Made by a program: the position numbers and the translations under genes. Below, piece after piece: positions 14,040 through 22,752 of a stretch of 30,487 nt of DNA. This stretch comes from IMCC2047 sp041395865 (GTDB taxonomy: Bacteria; Pseudomonadota; Gammaproteobacteria; Pseudomonadales; IMCC2047): contig JAWKZQ010000021.1 in NCBI GenBank assembly GCA_041395865.1, forward strand, positions 1 through 30,487, given 5' to 3'. Below the pieces are notes generated by a model that was not told where the DNA came from, did no database searches, and saw nothing but the letters and a program-made list of their open reading frames with translations. Numbering within the stretch: position 1 is the first letter of the stretch; each line of letters opens with the position of its first letter.

Positions 14040-15426
14040 GCTGATTCATACTCTTTCGCTGCTGTTGAGCGTTGTGCTGTTGGTGGCATCTTTCTCGGCC
14101 GGGGCGGAAGAAGCCGCCCAGCCCTCAAAACCGACGCTGGATCACCTGCTACAGAAGGTTAAGCAGGGCTCTGCACATGAAAGGCAGCAACAACGCGAGC
14201 GGGAGGCCCGTTTCATTGCGCAGAAGGCGCAGCAGGAAAAACTGCTGTTACAGGCCAAAGCTGAACTCAAACGACTGGAAAGGCGCAGTGCAGAGCTGGA
14301 AAAAACGTACGATGAGAACCTGAAGCGGCTTGAGGAAAAACAACAGCTGCTGACTGAAAGACTTGGCGTATTAAAAGACCTGTTCGGGACTGTTCAATCG
14401 GTTGCCGGCGATACGCGTATACACCTGGAGAAATCGATTACCCGTGCGCAGTATCCGGGGCGAATTGAGTTTCTTGACCGGTTGGTGAAAAAAATGAACA
14501 GCAATACGCAGCTGGCCAGCATGGCTGAGCTGCGTCAGTTGTGGTTTATTTTGCAGCAGGAAATGATTGAGTCCGGGCGGGTTGTCAAATTCCAGGCCCC
14601 GCTGGTTTTTCCCGACGGCACGCGTCAGGAGCAGGAGGTGGTAAGGGTTGGCAGTTACAACCTGGTTTCCGATGGCCAGTACTTGAACTTCGATAGCGTC
14701 AGTGGCCAGCTGCAGGTGCTACCGCGCCAGCCTGCCGGCACTTATACCGCCAGTGCTGAGGCCCTGCAGTTGGCCGATGCGGGCTACCAGGCATTTGGGG
14801 TCGATCCAACGGGACCCTCCGGAGGTTCTTTGCTTGCTGCACTGATTGATAGCCCCAGCCTGCTTGAGCGAATCCAGCAGGGGCGAGAAGTGGGTTACCT
14901 CATTCTGCTGATTGGCGCCCTGGCGCTGATCGTTGCGGTATGGCGCCTGATAGTTCTACAGGGGGTTGACCAGCGGGTGCAAAAGCAGCTGCAAACACCA
15001 CAGCAACCCGATGCCCGTAACCCGCTCGGTCGTCTGTTGCTGCTTTATCGTGAAAATATTGCAATGCCTGTAGAAACGCTTGAACTGAAACTGCATGAAG
15101 CGATTCTCCGAGAATTACCGGTGCTGGAGAAGTGGGTCAACCTGATCAAACTGGCGGCAATGGTGGCGCCCTTGTTGGGGCTGCTGGGCACCGTAACCGG
15201 CATGATTCTCACTTTCCAGGCGTTAACGATTTTCGGGGCAGGCGATCCAAAAGCGATGGCCGGTGGCATATCCAGCGCGCTGGTTACCACGGCGCTGGGG
15301 CTTTGTGTGGCTATTCCGGCCATCTTTTTGCACGCGCTGGTGAACGGGCGCAGTAAGCGTATTGTTCAGGTGCTCGAAGAGCAGGCTGCCGGGGTGATCG
15401 CCGAGCAGGCTCAGGACAAACGTTAG
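14032..15426 (+). CDS. TtpC-like MotA/TolQ/ExbB family protein with periplasmic coiled coil
   Basis: This 464-residue protein combines a signal peptide (about 1-27), a coiled coil at about 40-120 (QQREREARFIAQKAQQEKLL and onward), and a domain resembling the end of the preceding protein (VVRVGSYNLVSDGQYLNFD). A membrane helix at about 290-312 leads to an ExbB-type proton channel domain at about 350-455 with APLLGLLGTVTGMILTFQAL and the paired helix GGISSALVTTALGLCVAIPA. In Vibrio the fourth TonB2 component TtpC has this design and is needed for siderophore uptake. GGAGG upstream of ATG 14032 supports the start over the longer frame. Confidence 0.92.
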   Translation: MNRLIHTLSLLLSVVLLVASFSAGAEEAAQPSKPTLDHLLQKVKQGSAHERQQQREREARFIAQKAQQEKLLLQAKAELKRLERRSAELEKTYDENLKRLEEKQQLLTERLGVLKDLFGTVQSVAGDTRIHLEKSITRAQYPGRIEFLDRLVKKMNSNTQLASMAELRQLWFILQQEMIESGRVVKFQAPLVFPDGTRQEQEVVRVGSYNLVSDGQYLNFDSVSGQLQVLPRQPAGTYTASAEALQLADAGYQAFGVDPTGPSGGSLLAALIDSPSLLERIQQGREVGYLILLIGALALIVAVWRLIVLQGVDQRVQKQLQTPQQPDARNPLGRLLLLYRENIAMPVETLELKLHEAILRELPVLEKWVNLIKLAAMVAPLLGLLGTVTGMILTFQALTIFGAGDPKAMAGGISSALVTTALGLCVAIPAIFLHALVNGRSKRIVQVLEEQAAGVIAEQAQDKR

Positions 15427-15440
15427 CGGAGGCAGTCACG

Positions 15441-15962
15441 ATGAGCGACAGCTTTGATGCCTTACTATCTTTTATGGGGCTTGGCGGCACCGTACTTTGG
15501 CTGATTGCGCTGCTGGTGTTCGCCATGTGGACCCTGATTTTGGAACGGTTGATTTTCCACCGGGTCGGCTATCGCGCTTTTCGCCATCAGCTGTTGGAAG
15601 TGTGGACGACACGCGAGGATAAAAGCTCCTGGTATGCACGGCGGATTCGCGAGGCCATGCTGTCACGGGCCGGTCAGGCGATTGATCGTAATATGGCACT
15701 GATAAAAACCCTTATCCTGTTATGCCCCCTGTTTGGCTTGCTGGGTACCGTGACGGGCATGATTGAGGTATTTACTGTGCTCTCGGTTGCGGGCAGCGGG
15801 GATGTTAAACCTATCGCTGCGGGTATTTCGCGTGCCACGATTCCCACCATGGCGGGCATGGTCGCGGCGCTGTCGGGTGTGTTTGCAATGACCTGGCTGT
15901 CACGACGGGCCGTACGGGAAAAAGCGCTGATCCAGGATCAGCTGGACATTGGAACAGGGTAG
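15441..15962 (+). CDS. exbB: ExbB proton-channel subunit of the TonB2 system
   Basis: This 173-residue inner-membrane protein has three helices at about 14-36, 92-116 and 130-152. The first is followed by a basic LERLIFHR stretch. The conserved pore segment CPLFGLLGTVTGMIEVFTVLS and the last helix PTMAGMVAALSGVFAMTWLSRRA are typical of ExbB/TolQ. With ExbD it turns proton flow into TonB movement. GGAGG 8 bases before ATG 15441 is a strong ribosome site, and the gap after the TtpC-like gene is 14 bases. It is shorter than E. coli ExbB, as is usual in TonB2-type clusters. Confidence 0.94.
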   Translation: MSDSFDALLSFMGLGGTVLWLIALLVFAMWTLILERLIFHRVGYRAFRHQLLEVWTTREDKSSWYARRIREAMLSRAGQAIDRNMALIKTLILLCPLFGLLGTVTGMIEVFTVLSVAGSGDVKPIAAGISRATIPTMAGMVAALSGVFAMTWLSRRAVREKALIQDQLDIGTG

Positions 15963-15969
15963 GTTGGTT

Positions 15970-16377
15970 ATGCGCAAACGTTTGACACAGCGAATCGAAG
16001 AGGAGCAGGCGATTGATTTAACGCCCATGCTGGATGTGGTGTTTATCATGTTGATCTTTTTTATCGTGACGGCCTCCTTTGTTAAGGAAACGGGCGCAGA
16101 CATTCACCGCCCCGACTCCAATACCGCCGAGAAAAAAGAGGACGCCAGCATCCTGGTTGCCATTAATGCGCAGGGCGAAATCTGGATTGACCAGCGACGC
16201 ATCGATGCGCGCGCGACACGGGCGAATATCCAGCGCCTGAGGGCTGAAAAGCCCGGCGGCAGCCTGGTCATTCAGGCGGATAAACAGGCCAGGGCGGAAA
16301 CCATTATGCAGGTCATGGACGCCGCCCGGCAGGCCGGGGTGCGGGATATTGCCCTGGCCGCTCAGGAAACGCTTTGA
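15970..16377 (+). CDS. exbD: ExbD subunit of the TonB2 system
   Basis: This 135-residue ExbD/TolR protein has a short cytoplasmic start, one helix containing the proton-carrying Asp (IDLTPMLDVVFIMLIFFIV, with Asp in MLDVVF), and a periplasmic domain ending in VIQADKQARAETIMQVMDAARQAGV. ATG 15970 is chosen because AGG lies six bases upstream and the family N-terminus begins there; the frame is open a little further upstream, within exbB. Its stop overlaps the tonB start by one base (TGATG). Confidence 0.95.
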   Translation: MRKRLTQRIEEEQAIDLTPMLDVVFIMLIFFIVTASFVKETGADIHRPDSNTAEKKEDASILVAINAQGEIWIDQRRIDARATRANIQRLRAEKPGGSLVIQADKQARAETIMQVMDAARQAGVRDIALAAQETL

Positions 16378-16997
16378 TGACGATGCCTGCAAAGCTGATG
16401 TTACCGGTTGCATTGGTAGGCGCGATGCTGGTGACCTTGCTGTTATTCCTGTTAATGCAGTCGTTGATCTCACCGGCGAAAGATGATTTGCTCGACAAGC
16501 CCCGGCAACGGGTCGCCGACTTCCTGATGCCGGCGCATCAGCTCAACCTGATCCAGCAGATCGAAAAGCCGGAAAAGCCGGAGCTTGTTGAGCAGCCCCC
16601 CATGCCTATGGACCTGCCCCAACAGGAACAGGCCAGCCCTGACAATGTACGCCTGGAGGTGGCGCCGCTTAACGCTAATCTTGATATACAGCTGGGCGGT
16701 ATCGGCCTGGGAACCGGTGACGGTGAGTATCTGCCATTGGTGCGCCCACCGCCGGTTTATCCCCGTTATGCGCTCAAGCGCGGGCTTGAAGGGTATGTGA
16801 TTGTCGAATTTACGGTAACCCAGGCGGGTGCCGTTATTTCGCCGCGTATTATCGAGGGCAACCCGCCGGGTGTTTTCGACAATGCAGCCTTGCAAGCGCT
16901 GAAACGTTACAAATACAAACCCAAAATGGTGGATGGGGCACCGGTTAACGTCGCCGGTGTACGGCAGAAATTTACCTTTAAACTGGATAAATCCTAG
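16377..16997 (+). CDS. tonB: TonB2-type energy transducer
   Basis: This 206-residue TonB has an N-terminal membrane helix at about 7-30 and a Pro/Glu-rich linker (EKPEKPELVEQPPMPMDLPQ). The C-terminal domain reads RPPPVYPRYALKRGLEGYV, then VEFTVTQAGAVIS, and finally AALQALKRYKYKPKMVDG and the last strand VRQKFTFKL. The linker is much shorter than in E. coli TonB, as in TonB2 proteins. The start at ATG 16377 overlaps the exbD stop and has AGGA nine bases upstream. It is probably the partner of the FecA-like receptor encoded nearby. Confidence 0.95.
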   Translation: MTMPAKLMLPVALVGAMLVTLLLFLLMQSLISPAKDDLLDKPRQRVADFLMPAHQLNLIQQIEKPEKPELVEQPPMPMDLPQQEQASPDNVRLEVAPLNANLDIQLGGIGLGTGDGEYLPLVRPPPVYPRYALKRGLEGYVIVEFTVTQAGAVISPRIIEGNPPGVFDNAALQALKRYKYKPKMVDGAPVNVAGVRQKFTFKLDKS

Positions 16998-17005
16998 CGC
17001 CGGTG

Positions 17006-18322
17006 ATGATGAGCTATCGAGATATCAAGCTAAAGCGAGTCGTGATGGCCAGCCTGTTGAGCTTGGGTATGGCCTGCCCGACAGCATTGCAGGCGAGTGC
17101 TGACACTCCGTCCGGGACAGGGCAAACTCGCGAAGCAACGGCAACCCTTAGCCTGCGGCTTTACGAGAAACTGCAGGAAATTATCGAGCTTATACAGCAG
17201 GAAAAGCTTGTCGAAGCCAGCCAAGCGCTGGATAAACTCAAGGAACGAATGTCTTCCTACAACGGCCACGAACGGGCACGTATCTGGAGTAGTTATGCCT
17301 ATATCCATTATCAGGCCGGCAACTTTAATGCGACAGCAGATGCCTATCGACGGGCTTTGGCCGAGCCAGGCGTGCCTGCCGCGCTCTATGACGAACTGAC
17401 TTTCAGCCTGGCCCAGGTGTATTTCCTGCAGGAGAAATATCGGCAATCGCTGGCGCTGATGGAGAACTGGTTGCAGCGGGTGGCCGAACCGGGGCATGAG
17501 GCCCAGGTATTTATTGGCCAGTTGTATTACCAACTGGAGCAGTTTCAACGTGCATTGCCTTTTGTCAAACAGGCTGTGACTGCTTACCAAAACCAGCAAA
17601 AACGGGTGCCTGAGAATTGGTATCAATTGTTAAATGTGTTGTATTTTGAGTTAAAGGATTACCGGCAAAGCCTGGGTGTGATGCTGTCATTGCTGGCGGA
17701 ATACCCGAAAAAACGCTACTACGAGCAGCTGTCGGCGCTGTATGCCGAGCTTGGCCAGGAGTTCAAACAATTCTCCATCCAGCAGGCGCTTCAGGACGCC
17801 GGTTTGATGACACGCCAGACCGAATGGGTAGTCTTATGCCAGTTCCTGCTGCATCAGGAGCGCCCTTACCGGGCTGCCGAGCTGTTGCAGGAAGGCATTG
17901 AAAAAGGAATTGTTAAACCTGAGGTGACCCACCTTAAAATGCTGGCTAATGCCTGGATGCAGGCCCGCGAAGATGAGCGGGCGTTACAGCCGCTTGAGCA
18001 GGCCGCGGCAAAGTCCGAGGACGGAGAGCTTTACCTGATGCTGGCCCAGGCGCAGTTGAATCTGGAGCACTGGGAACAAGCGGCTGCTGCAGCCCGCAAT
18101 GCGCTGCGAAAGGGTGAACTGAAACGACCGGATCGGGCCTACCTTTTGCGCGGCATGGCCATGTTCAACCTCAAGGATTTCGATAACGCCATCACCGCTT
18201 TTACCCATGCCGGCAAGGATCAGCGCAGCCGTAAATTTGCTGAACAGTGGATTCGTTACGTCAGGGCCGAACGTCAGCGCCGTGCCGAACTGGCGTCCGC
18301 CGAGAAGCTCGCAGGCGTTTGA
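17006..18322 (+). CDS. Exported TPR-repeat protein of the TonB2 cluster
   Basis: This 438-residue protein has an N-terminal signal peptide (about 1-32, hydrophobic VVMASLLSLGMACPTALQASA). It is then almost wholly tetratricopeptide-like helix pairs: SSYAYIHYQAGNFNATADAY, FSLAQVYFLQEKYRQSLALM, and a later set ending RGMAMFNLKDFDNAITAF. TPR proteins recur as the last gene of TonB2-type clusters and presumably hold the complex together in the periplasm. GTG 17003, ATG 17006 and ATG 17009 are possible starts; the ribosome site is poor, so translation is probably coupled to tonB, which stops 8 bases earlier. The last 62 bases overlap the opposing PepSY gene. Confidence 0.9.
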   Translation: MMSYRDIKLKRVVMASLLSLGMACPTALQASADTPSGTGQTREATATLSLRLYEKLQEIIELIQQEKLVEASQALDKLKERMSSYNGHERARIWSSYAYIHYQAGNFNATADAYRRALAEPGVPAALYDELTFSLAQVYFLQEKYRQSLALMENWLQRVAEPGHEAQVFIGQLYYQLEQFQRALPFVKQAVTAYQNQQKRVPENWYQLLNVLYFELKDYRQSLGVMLSLLAEYPKKRYYEQLSALYAELGQEFKQFSIQQALQDAGLMTRQTEWVVLCQFLLHQERPYRAAELLQEGIEKGIVKPEVTHLKMLANAWMQAREDERALQPLEQAAAKSEDGELYLMLAQAQLNLEHWEQAAAAARNALRKGELKRPDRAYLLRGMAMFNLKDFDNAITAFTHAGKDQRSRKFAEQWIRYVRAERQRRAELASAEKLAGV

Positions 18323-19367
18323 AATACAAATAGTAACCGCTGACCAGCATAAACAGCAGGCACCAGGCTATTAACAGCCAGAGAAGCTGGCTGGAAATCC
18401 CGTACCAGCTGCCGGTGTGCAGGGCGTATTTAAAATCCCACAGCCGGTTTGCACGGGAAGCCTGGGCGCTGTCGTGCTGAGCCGCCACCTTGCCACTGCC
18501 GGCATCCAGCCAGAGGTGACTGAAGGGGGCCTGTTCCCAGGGGTATTGCATGCGAACCTGCAAGGGAGCATGCGGGTTCGCCGGGAAAATAATGCGGCGG
18601 ATGGCGGCATTGGGCAGCCTGTCTTTGGCCATATCCAGCGCCTTGTCCAGTTGCTCCAGGCCGCCTACAGCTACTTTTCTTGGTGCCTGGAGCGCTTCGA
18701 TACGACTCAGGGTAGCGGCCTCAAACAGAGGCTGGGTTGACCAGTTAAAGCTAATACCGGTCAGGGCGATCAAAACCAGGGGGATGCCTGTGATGACGCC
18801 AGCCAGCAGGTGATACTGGTAAAAGCGCCCATAATGGGTTTTTAACGGCATGACTCGAAGGCGTTTCAGCGGTTTTTTTTGCCACAGCCACATCAGGTAG
18901 CCAAGCAGCAGGCCGATGATTAACAGCAGTGAAGCAGCGGAAATGCTATGGCGTAGCCAGTGATGGGCAGCCCCTTCATCCATCCATAACCAGCGATGCC
19001 AGCGCATGGCCCAATGGTAAAAGTCCTGGCCCTGCCGCAGGCGGTGAATGATGCGGCCTTCGGCAGGATCGTAGTTCCACTGCTCGCCATCGGCCAGCTC
19101 AACCTGCCAGGGCCAATCCGGGCGCGATGCGATGCGAATCTGGCGGATTTGCCGCGACTCAAGCGCTGCTTTATGGCGAATATCGGCGATGGCGGGGTGT
19201 ATATCAAAGTTCTCCGGTAGGGGTTTGATTTGCCAATAGCCGGGTTGCAGGGACTGTTGTAGCTGCTTGCCAAATACCAACAGGCTGGCACTCGTCGCCA
19301 GGCTCAACAGCAACAAGCCGGCGATCAGGGCGCATGACAGGTGGAGGCGTTTAAACCAGGTTTTCAT
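18261..19367 (-). CDS. PepSY-associated membrane protein
   Basis: This 368-residue PepSY_TM family protein has four main hydrophobic segments, at about 10-33, 143-166, 190-212 and 330-352. PepSY-like periplasmic regions lie between them (HPAIADIRHKAALESRQIRQ; LDKALDMAKDRLPNAAIRRI). His residues near the helices (YHWAMRWHRWLWMD, YQYHLL) are typical of the family, whose members are often iron-regulated and thought to assist reduction or release of iron from siderophores. It follows the FecA-like gene by 61 bases on the same strand, so it is probably its operon partner. Its stop lies 62 bases inside the opposing TPR gene. Confidence 0.9.
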   Translation of the reverse strand: MKTWFKRLHLSCALIAGLLLLSLATSASLLVFGKQLQQSLQPGYWQIKPLPENFDIHPAIADIRHKAALESRQIRQIRIASRPDWPWQVELADGEQWNYDPAEGRIIHRLRQGQDFYHWAMRWHRWLWMDEGAAHHWLRHSISAASLLLIIGLLLGYLMWLWQKKPLKRLRVMPLKTHYGRFYQYHLLAGVITGIPLVLIALTGISFNWSTQPLFEAATLSRIEALQAPRKVAVGGLEQLDKALDMAKDRLPNAAIRRIIFPANPHAPLQVRMQYPWEQAPFSHLWLDAGSGKVAAQHDSAQASRANRLWDFKYALHTGSWYGISSQLLWLLIAWCLLFMLVSGYYLYFKRLRASRRTPVRHGADVRP

Positions 19368-19428
19368 CGCAGTAAAATCTGGGCTCGAGGCGCATCCCTG
19401 TGCCTCGATATTTCCCAGGGGAGGGAGA

Positions 19429-21537
19429 TTAGAAAGTAAAGCGGACTTCGGCGCTAAGTGAACGCTCCGGCGCCGGATAACGACCTGCCGGACTTACATC
19501 AATGCCACGGAAATAGTATTTCTCGTCAAACAGGTTGTTGACGGACAGGCCCGTGTAAAGTTCCTGGCCGTTACCCAGCTGCGTTGTTTTACCAACCTGC
19601 AGGTTCCAGACAGTGTAGGAGGGCAGTTCGCCGATAGTACCTGCCGCATTTTCCTCCTTCGTGTTGGCCTGGTCACTGAAGGACGGGCTGAAGTAGAACC
19701 CCGAAAGGGTTGCATCAAACTGGTCGAAGGCATAGGTGGCATCCCAGATCACTTGATGTTCGGAAGCGTAGGGCAGCTCCTTGCCTTTGTTCACACCTTC
19801 TTTTTGCTCGCTGTCCAGGTAGGTGTAGGCTGCGTGCAGGCTCAGGCGAGGCAGCGAGGCCGGGCTGTAGTTCACTTCCAGTTCAAGCCCCTGGTGCTGG
19901 GTTTCGCCGACATTATCAAAGCTTTGCAGTGTGCTGTTGTAGAGGAGCTGGTCCTCGAAGTCGATGCGGTAGAGCGACAGCGCGATGCTCGCATTGTCAG
20001 TCAGGTCGTGACGCGCTCCGATTTCGTAGTTCCAGGCCAGCTCAGAGGCTTCCTTGCCGGTACCGCGAATCACTGAAATCTGCGGTACGCGCAGCGAGCG
20101 CTGGGCGTTCGCGTACAGGAACCACTGGTCGTTGAGCTCATAACCGACCGTCAGCCCGGGCAGTGACTCTGTGACGGTATTGTCTTCGGAAGTGCTGGCA
20201 TTATTGTCCTTGAAGGTCATATCTACGTGTTCATAACGCAGGCCGGGGGTGACAGTCAGGCGCTGATCCAGCAATTTGATCTCGTCGCTGATATAGGCAG
20301 CCACAGCGGTGGTGTCCAGGTGCCAGTCGCGCGGCGTGGTTTGCACATTGGTGGCTTTAACGGTTTGCAACAGCTTGTAGTCGATATCCTCTTCCACCAG
20401 GCGTGTACCCAATGTCAGCTTGTGCGTGACGTCGTCGGCATCACCAAACTGCAGGGCAATACGTGGTTCGGTGCCCCAAACCTTGAATTCGCGCGGCGAG
20501 CTACGCAGGTGGGTAGCGGCAAAGCGCGTGTCCGCCCAGTGGCCAGCGCCAGGTGCGGTTGTGAAGTCCCACTGGAAATTGCGGTCTGACTTGTGGCCGA
20601 AGGTTGTCCATTCGAACTCGCCGGCGTTGAAGGGGCCGAATGCCTGCAGCTGCTGGTTATAGGTTACCGAGGCGCGGGTGGTGTCCCCTTCAAAGCGGTC
20701 ATTGGGACGCAGCGATTGACGACGATCCTCTTTATAGGCTGCCGTATGCAGTGCGCCGGGCATTTCGGTTTCGGCTTCATAGCGTTGCAGGGTGGTTTTC
20801 AGGGTTTTATCGTTATCGATATCCCAGCGTGTTTTCAATAACCAGTTTTTGACATCGGTATCGGAATGATCGCGGAAGGCCTCGCCTTTCAGCAGGTTGC
20901 CCTCAAATTGCATGGCGAAACGGTCGCTGACCTGGCCGCCGGTTGAGAAATAGGTGTCCGTCAGGAAGTTGCCGCGGTTGAACGCCGTAATTTTTTCGGC
21001 AATCGTGGTTTGCCACTGATCGGGAATTTCCTTGGTGATAAGGTTGATCACACCGCCGACGTTATTCGGGCCGTATTGAACGGCTGCACCACCACGCACG
21101 ATGTCGATGCGGTCGAGGGTTTTCAAGGTGGCCGGGAACAGTGATTGCCCTGTGTGTCCGTAGGGTGCGAGTGTCAGTGGAACGCCATCAACCAGGAACT
21201 GGGTATAACCGCTACGGCTGGCATTGAGACCGCGAACCGCCACATTCGGCAAAACGCCGGTACCGGTTTCGTCCTGGATTTTAATGCCGGGTACCCGTTG
21301 CAGGGCGCCGTCGATAGAGAGGCTGGCGCTTTGTTGTAGTTGTTCGGCAGTCAGGATATTGCGGTTACCGGGGTAGCTCCTGACCTCTTCCAGGCTGGAA
21401 AAACCCAGTACATTACCGGAAATGACAAATTCTTCGATCGGTTCAGCGATTTGCGTAGCAAGCAGCACAGGGCTGTGAGCACTGGCTGCCAATGCAGCGG
21501 TTAGTGTCGCTTGGGAAATTTTTTTAGTTTTAATCAC
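19429..21537 (-). CDS. FecA-like TonB-dependent receptor
   Basis: This 702-residue outer-membrane receptor has a signal peptide (about 1-28), a probable TonB box (EEFVISGN at about 34-41), and a plug domain with ALQRVPGIKIQDETGTG, VAVRGLNASRSG, DGVPLTLAPYG and IVRGGAAVQYGPNNVGGVIN. A 22-strand barrel follows, ending with the C-terminal Phe (SAEVRFTF). The plug motifs most resemble FecA, the ferric-citrate receptor, but the N-terminal signalling domain of FecA is absent, as are fecR/fecI genes. The ligand is therefore only suggested. GTG 21537 has AGGAAG seven bases upstream. A Fur-box-like site lies about 80-100 bases before the start. Confidence 0.93.
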   Translation of the reverse strand: MIKTKKISQATLTAALAASAHSPVLLATQIAEPIEEFVISGNVLGFSSLEEVRSYPGNRNILTAEQLQQSASLSIDGALQRVPGIKIQDETGTGVLPNVAVRGLNASRSGYTQFLVDGVPLTLAPYGHTGQSLFPATLKTLDRIDIVRGGAAVQYGPNNVGGVINLITKEIPDQWQTTIAEKITAFNRGNFLTDTYFSTGGQVSDRFAMQFEGNLLKGEAFRDHSDTDVKNWLLKTRWDIDNDKTLKTTLQRYEAETEMPGALHTAAYKEDRRQSLRPNDRFEGDTTRASVTYNQQLQAFGPFNAGEFEWTTFGHKSDRNFQWDFTTAPGAGHWADTRFAATHLRSSPREFKVWGTEPRIALQFGDADDVTHKLTLGTRLVEEDIDYKLLQTVKATNVQTTPRDWHLDTTAVAAYISDEIKLLDQRLTVTPGLRYEHVDMTFKDNNASTSEDNTVTESLPGLTVGYELNDQWFLYANAQRSLRVPQISVIRGTGKEASELAWNYEIGARHDLTDNASIALSLYRIDFEDQLLYNSTLQSFDNVGETQHQGLELEVNYSPASLPRLSLHAAYTYLDSEQKEGVNKGKELPYASEHQVIWDATYAFDQFDATLSGFYFSPSFSDQANTKEENAAGTIGELPSYTVWNLQVGKTTQLGNGQELYTGLSVNNLFDEKYYFRGIDVSPAGRYPAPERSLSAEVRFTF

Positions 21538-21615
21538 GCCGGGGCTTCCTTCTTGTTATTGCCAGGATTCGTTGACGGTGGCGTAGTCTACGGATGCGCA
21601 AATAGTAAGGCAAAC

Positions 21616-21634
21616 GATAATTGTTATTATTTGC
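21616..21634 (-). promoter_or_regulatory. Fur-box-like site before the FecA-like receptor gene
   Basis: Read leftward, GCAAATAATAACAATTATC agrees with the Fur consensus at about 14 of 19 positions. It lies 79 bases before the GTG start of the receptor, where its promoter should be. A TTTACA at about 21655-21650 might be the -35 element, but no clear promoter was settled. Confidence 0.65.
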
Positions 21635-21777
21635 GTTTTTGTTGATCTGTAAAAGTAGCGGGGCAAGGGGAACTCCACGGCGAGGTTACTTACCCGTTAA
21701 CCTTGGCCGCAGAGTTTTTGTGAAGGCTGGTTTAAGTTATTTACGCTTTGGGCGGGTTCAAAAAGGGAAAGGGTAAA

Positions 21778-22080
21778 TCAAATAATGGTTTCAAAGAGTT
21801 CCAGCTTGGGGTGACCGTTGTAGATATCCTTGGCGGCGCCGGCATTCCTATGGGCGTTCCTGAACGCTTCGGATTTGGTCCAGTCCTCAAAGGCCTGGCG
21901 TGATTCCCAGGTAGCGTGGGAGGAGAACAGGGTGTATTCGTCGGTTGTTTCGCCGCGCAGCAGATTGAAGCTGAGAAAGCCGGGTACGCCGTCCAGGTAG
22001 GATTCCCGGTTTTTCCAGATGTTGATGAAATCGTCCTCTTTTCCCAGGGCGACCTTGAAACGGTTCATTGCCAAAAACAT
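21778..22080 (-). CDS. Antibiotic-biosynthesis-monooxygenase-like protein, possibly haem-degrading
   Basis: This 100-residue ferredoxin-fold protein resembles the IsdG/HmuQ side of the antibiotic biosynthesis monooxygenase family. It has FLAMNRFKVALGKEDDFINI at the start, VPGFLSFNLLRGETTDEYTLFSSHATW with Trp in the middle, and WTKSEAFRNAHRNAG near the end; these segments occur in haem-degrading members. The start is ATG 22080 because GAGG then lies seven bases upstream; ATG 22086 would be too close. Being next to the FecA-like receptor and in the same iron-linked neighbourhood as hemS supports a haem role, but general family function is broad. Confidence 0.82.
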   Translation of the reverse strand: MFLAMNRFKVALGKEDDFINIWKNRESYLDGVPGFLSFNLLRGETTDEYTLFSSHATWESRQAFEDWTKSEAFRNAHRNAGAAKDIYNGHPKLELFETII

Positions 22081-22173
22081 GCACATACCTCATCGAAAGT
22101 TTGGAGTTAATTCAGCCGCTAATTTATCAAAACAGCCTGCCGAAATCCCCCGTTTAGGTTTCTGCGATGAAGT

Positions 22174-22662
22174 TTATTTGCGAGGTGATTCCGCTTTAAT
22201 GTAGGTGCCCATTAGTACAGCCTGGTCGAGGATATGCCCCCGCATGGCCGCCTCCACGTCGGTTTTTTCAGGGGTGCCGAGATCTTCGAGCGGGCAGTCC
22301 AGCGCATACAGCTTGTGGTAGTAGCGATGTCTGCCGATCGGAGGGCAGGGGCCGCCGTACCAGGTTTGCATCCAGTCATTTTTCCCGGCTTGGGTGCCGG
22401 CGGGCAGCGTTTCCAGGGTTGTGCCCTCGGGCAGGCCGGTTGATTCGGGCGGAATGTTGTAAAGCACCCAGTGTACCCAGTTCATGGTTGGCGCATCAGG
22501 ATCGGGTGCGTCCGGGTCATCGATAATTAACGCCAGACTGCGGGCATTGTCCGGAACGCCCTGCCAAGCCAGCGGCGGAACAATATCTTCCCCTTCGCAG
22601 GTGTATTTGCTGGGGATTTCGCCCTCATGTTCGAAGGCTGTCGAGGTGATTGAAAGCGCCAT
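22174..22662 (-). CDS. YbhB/YbcL-type PEBP-like protein
   Basis: This 162-residue cytoplasmic protein belongs to the phosphatidylethanolamine-binding/Raf-kinase-inhibitor-like family. It shows IPSKYTCEGEDIVPPLAW, LALIIDDPDAPDPDAPTMNWVHWVLYNIP and the second ligand-pocket stretch YGGPCPPIGRHRYYHKLYALD. The role in bacteria is not firmly known. AGGAGG before ATG 22662 is a strong ribosome site. It has no signal peptide, so it is the YbhB rather than the YbcL form. Confidence 0.93.
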   Translation of the reverse strand: MALSITSTAFEHEGEIPSKYTCEGEDIVPPLAWQGVPDNARSLALIIDDPDAPDPDAPTMNWVHWVLYNIPPESTGLPEGTTLETLPAGTQAGKNDWMQTWYGGPCPPIGRHRYYHKLYALDCPLEDLGTPEKTDVEAAMRGHILDQAVLMGTYIKAESPRK

Positions 22663-22752
22663 CGTGTCCTCCTTGCTCAGGCCGGTATTGACGTTTGAAG
22701 ACTCCTAAGTGATATGACTCGTTTCTGCACGCTAGGTTTAAGGTATTGTTGT

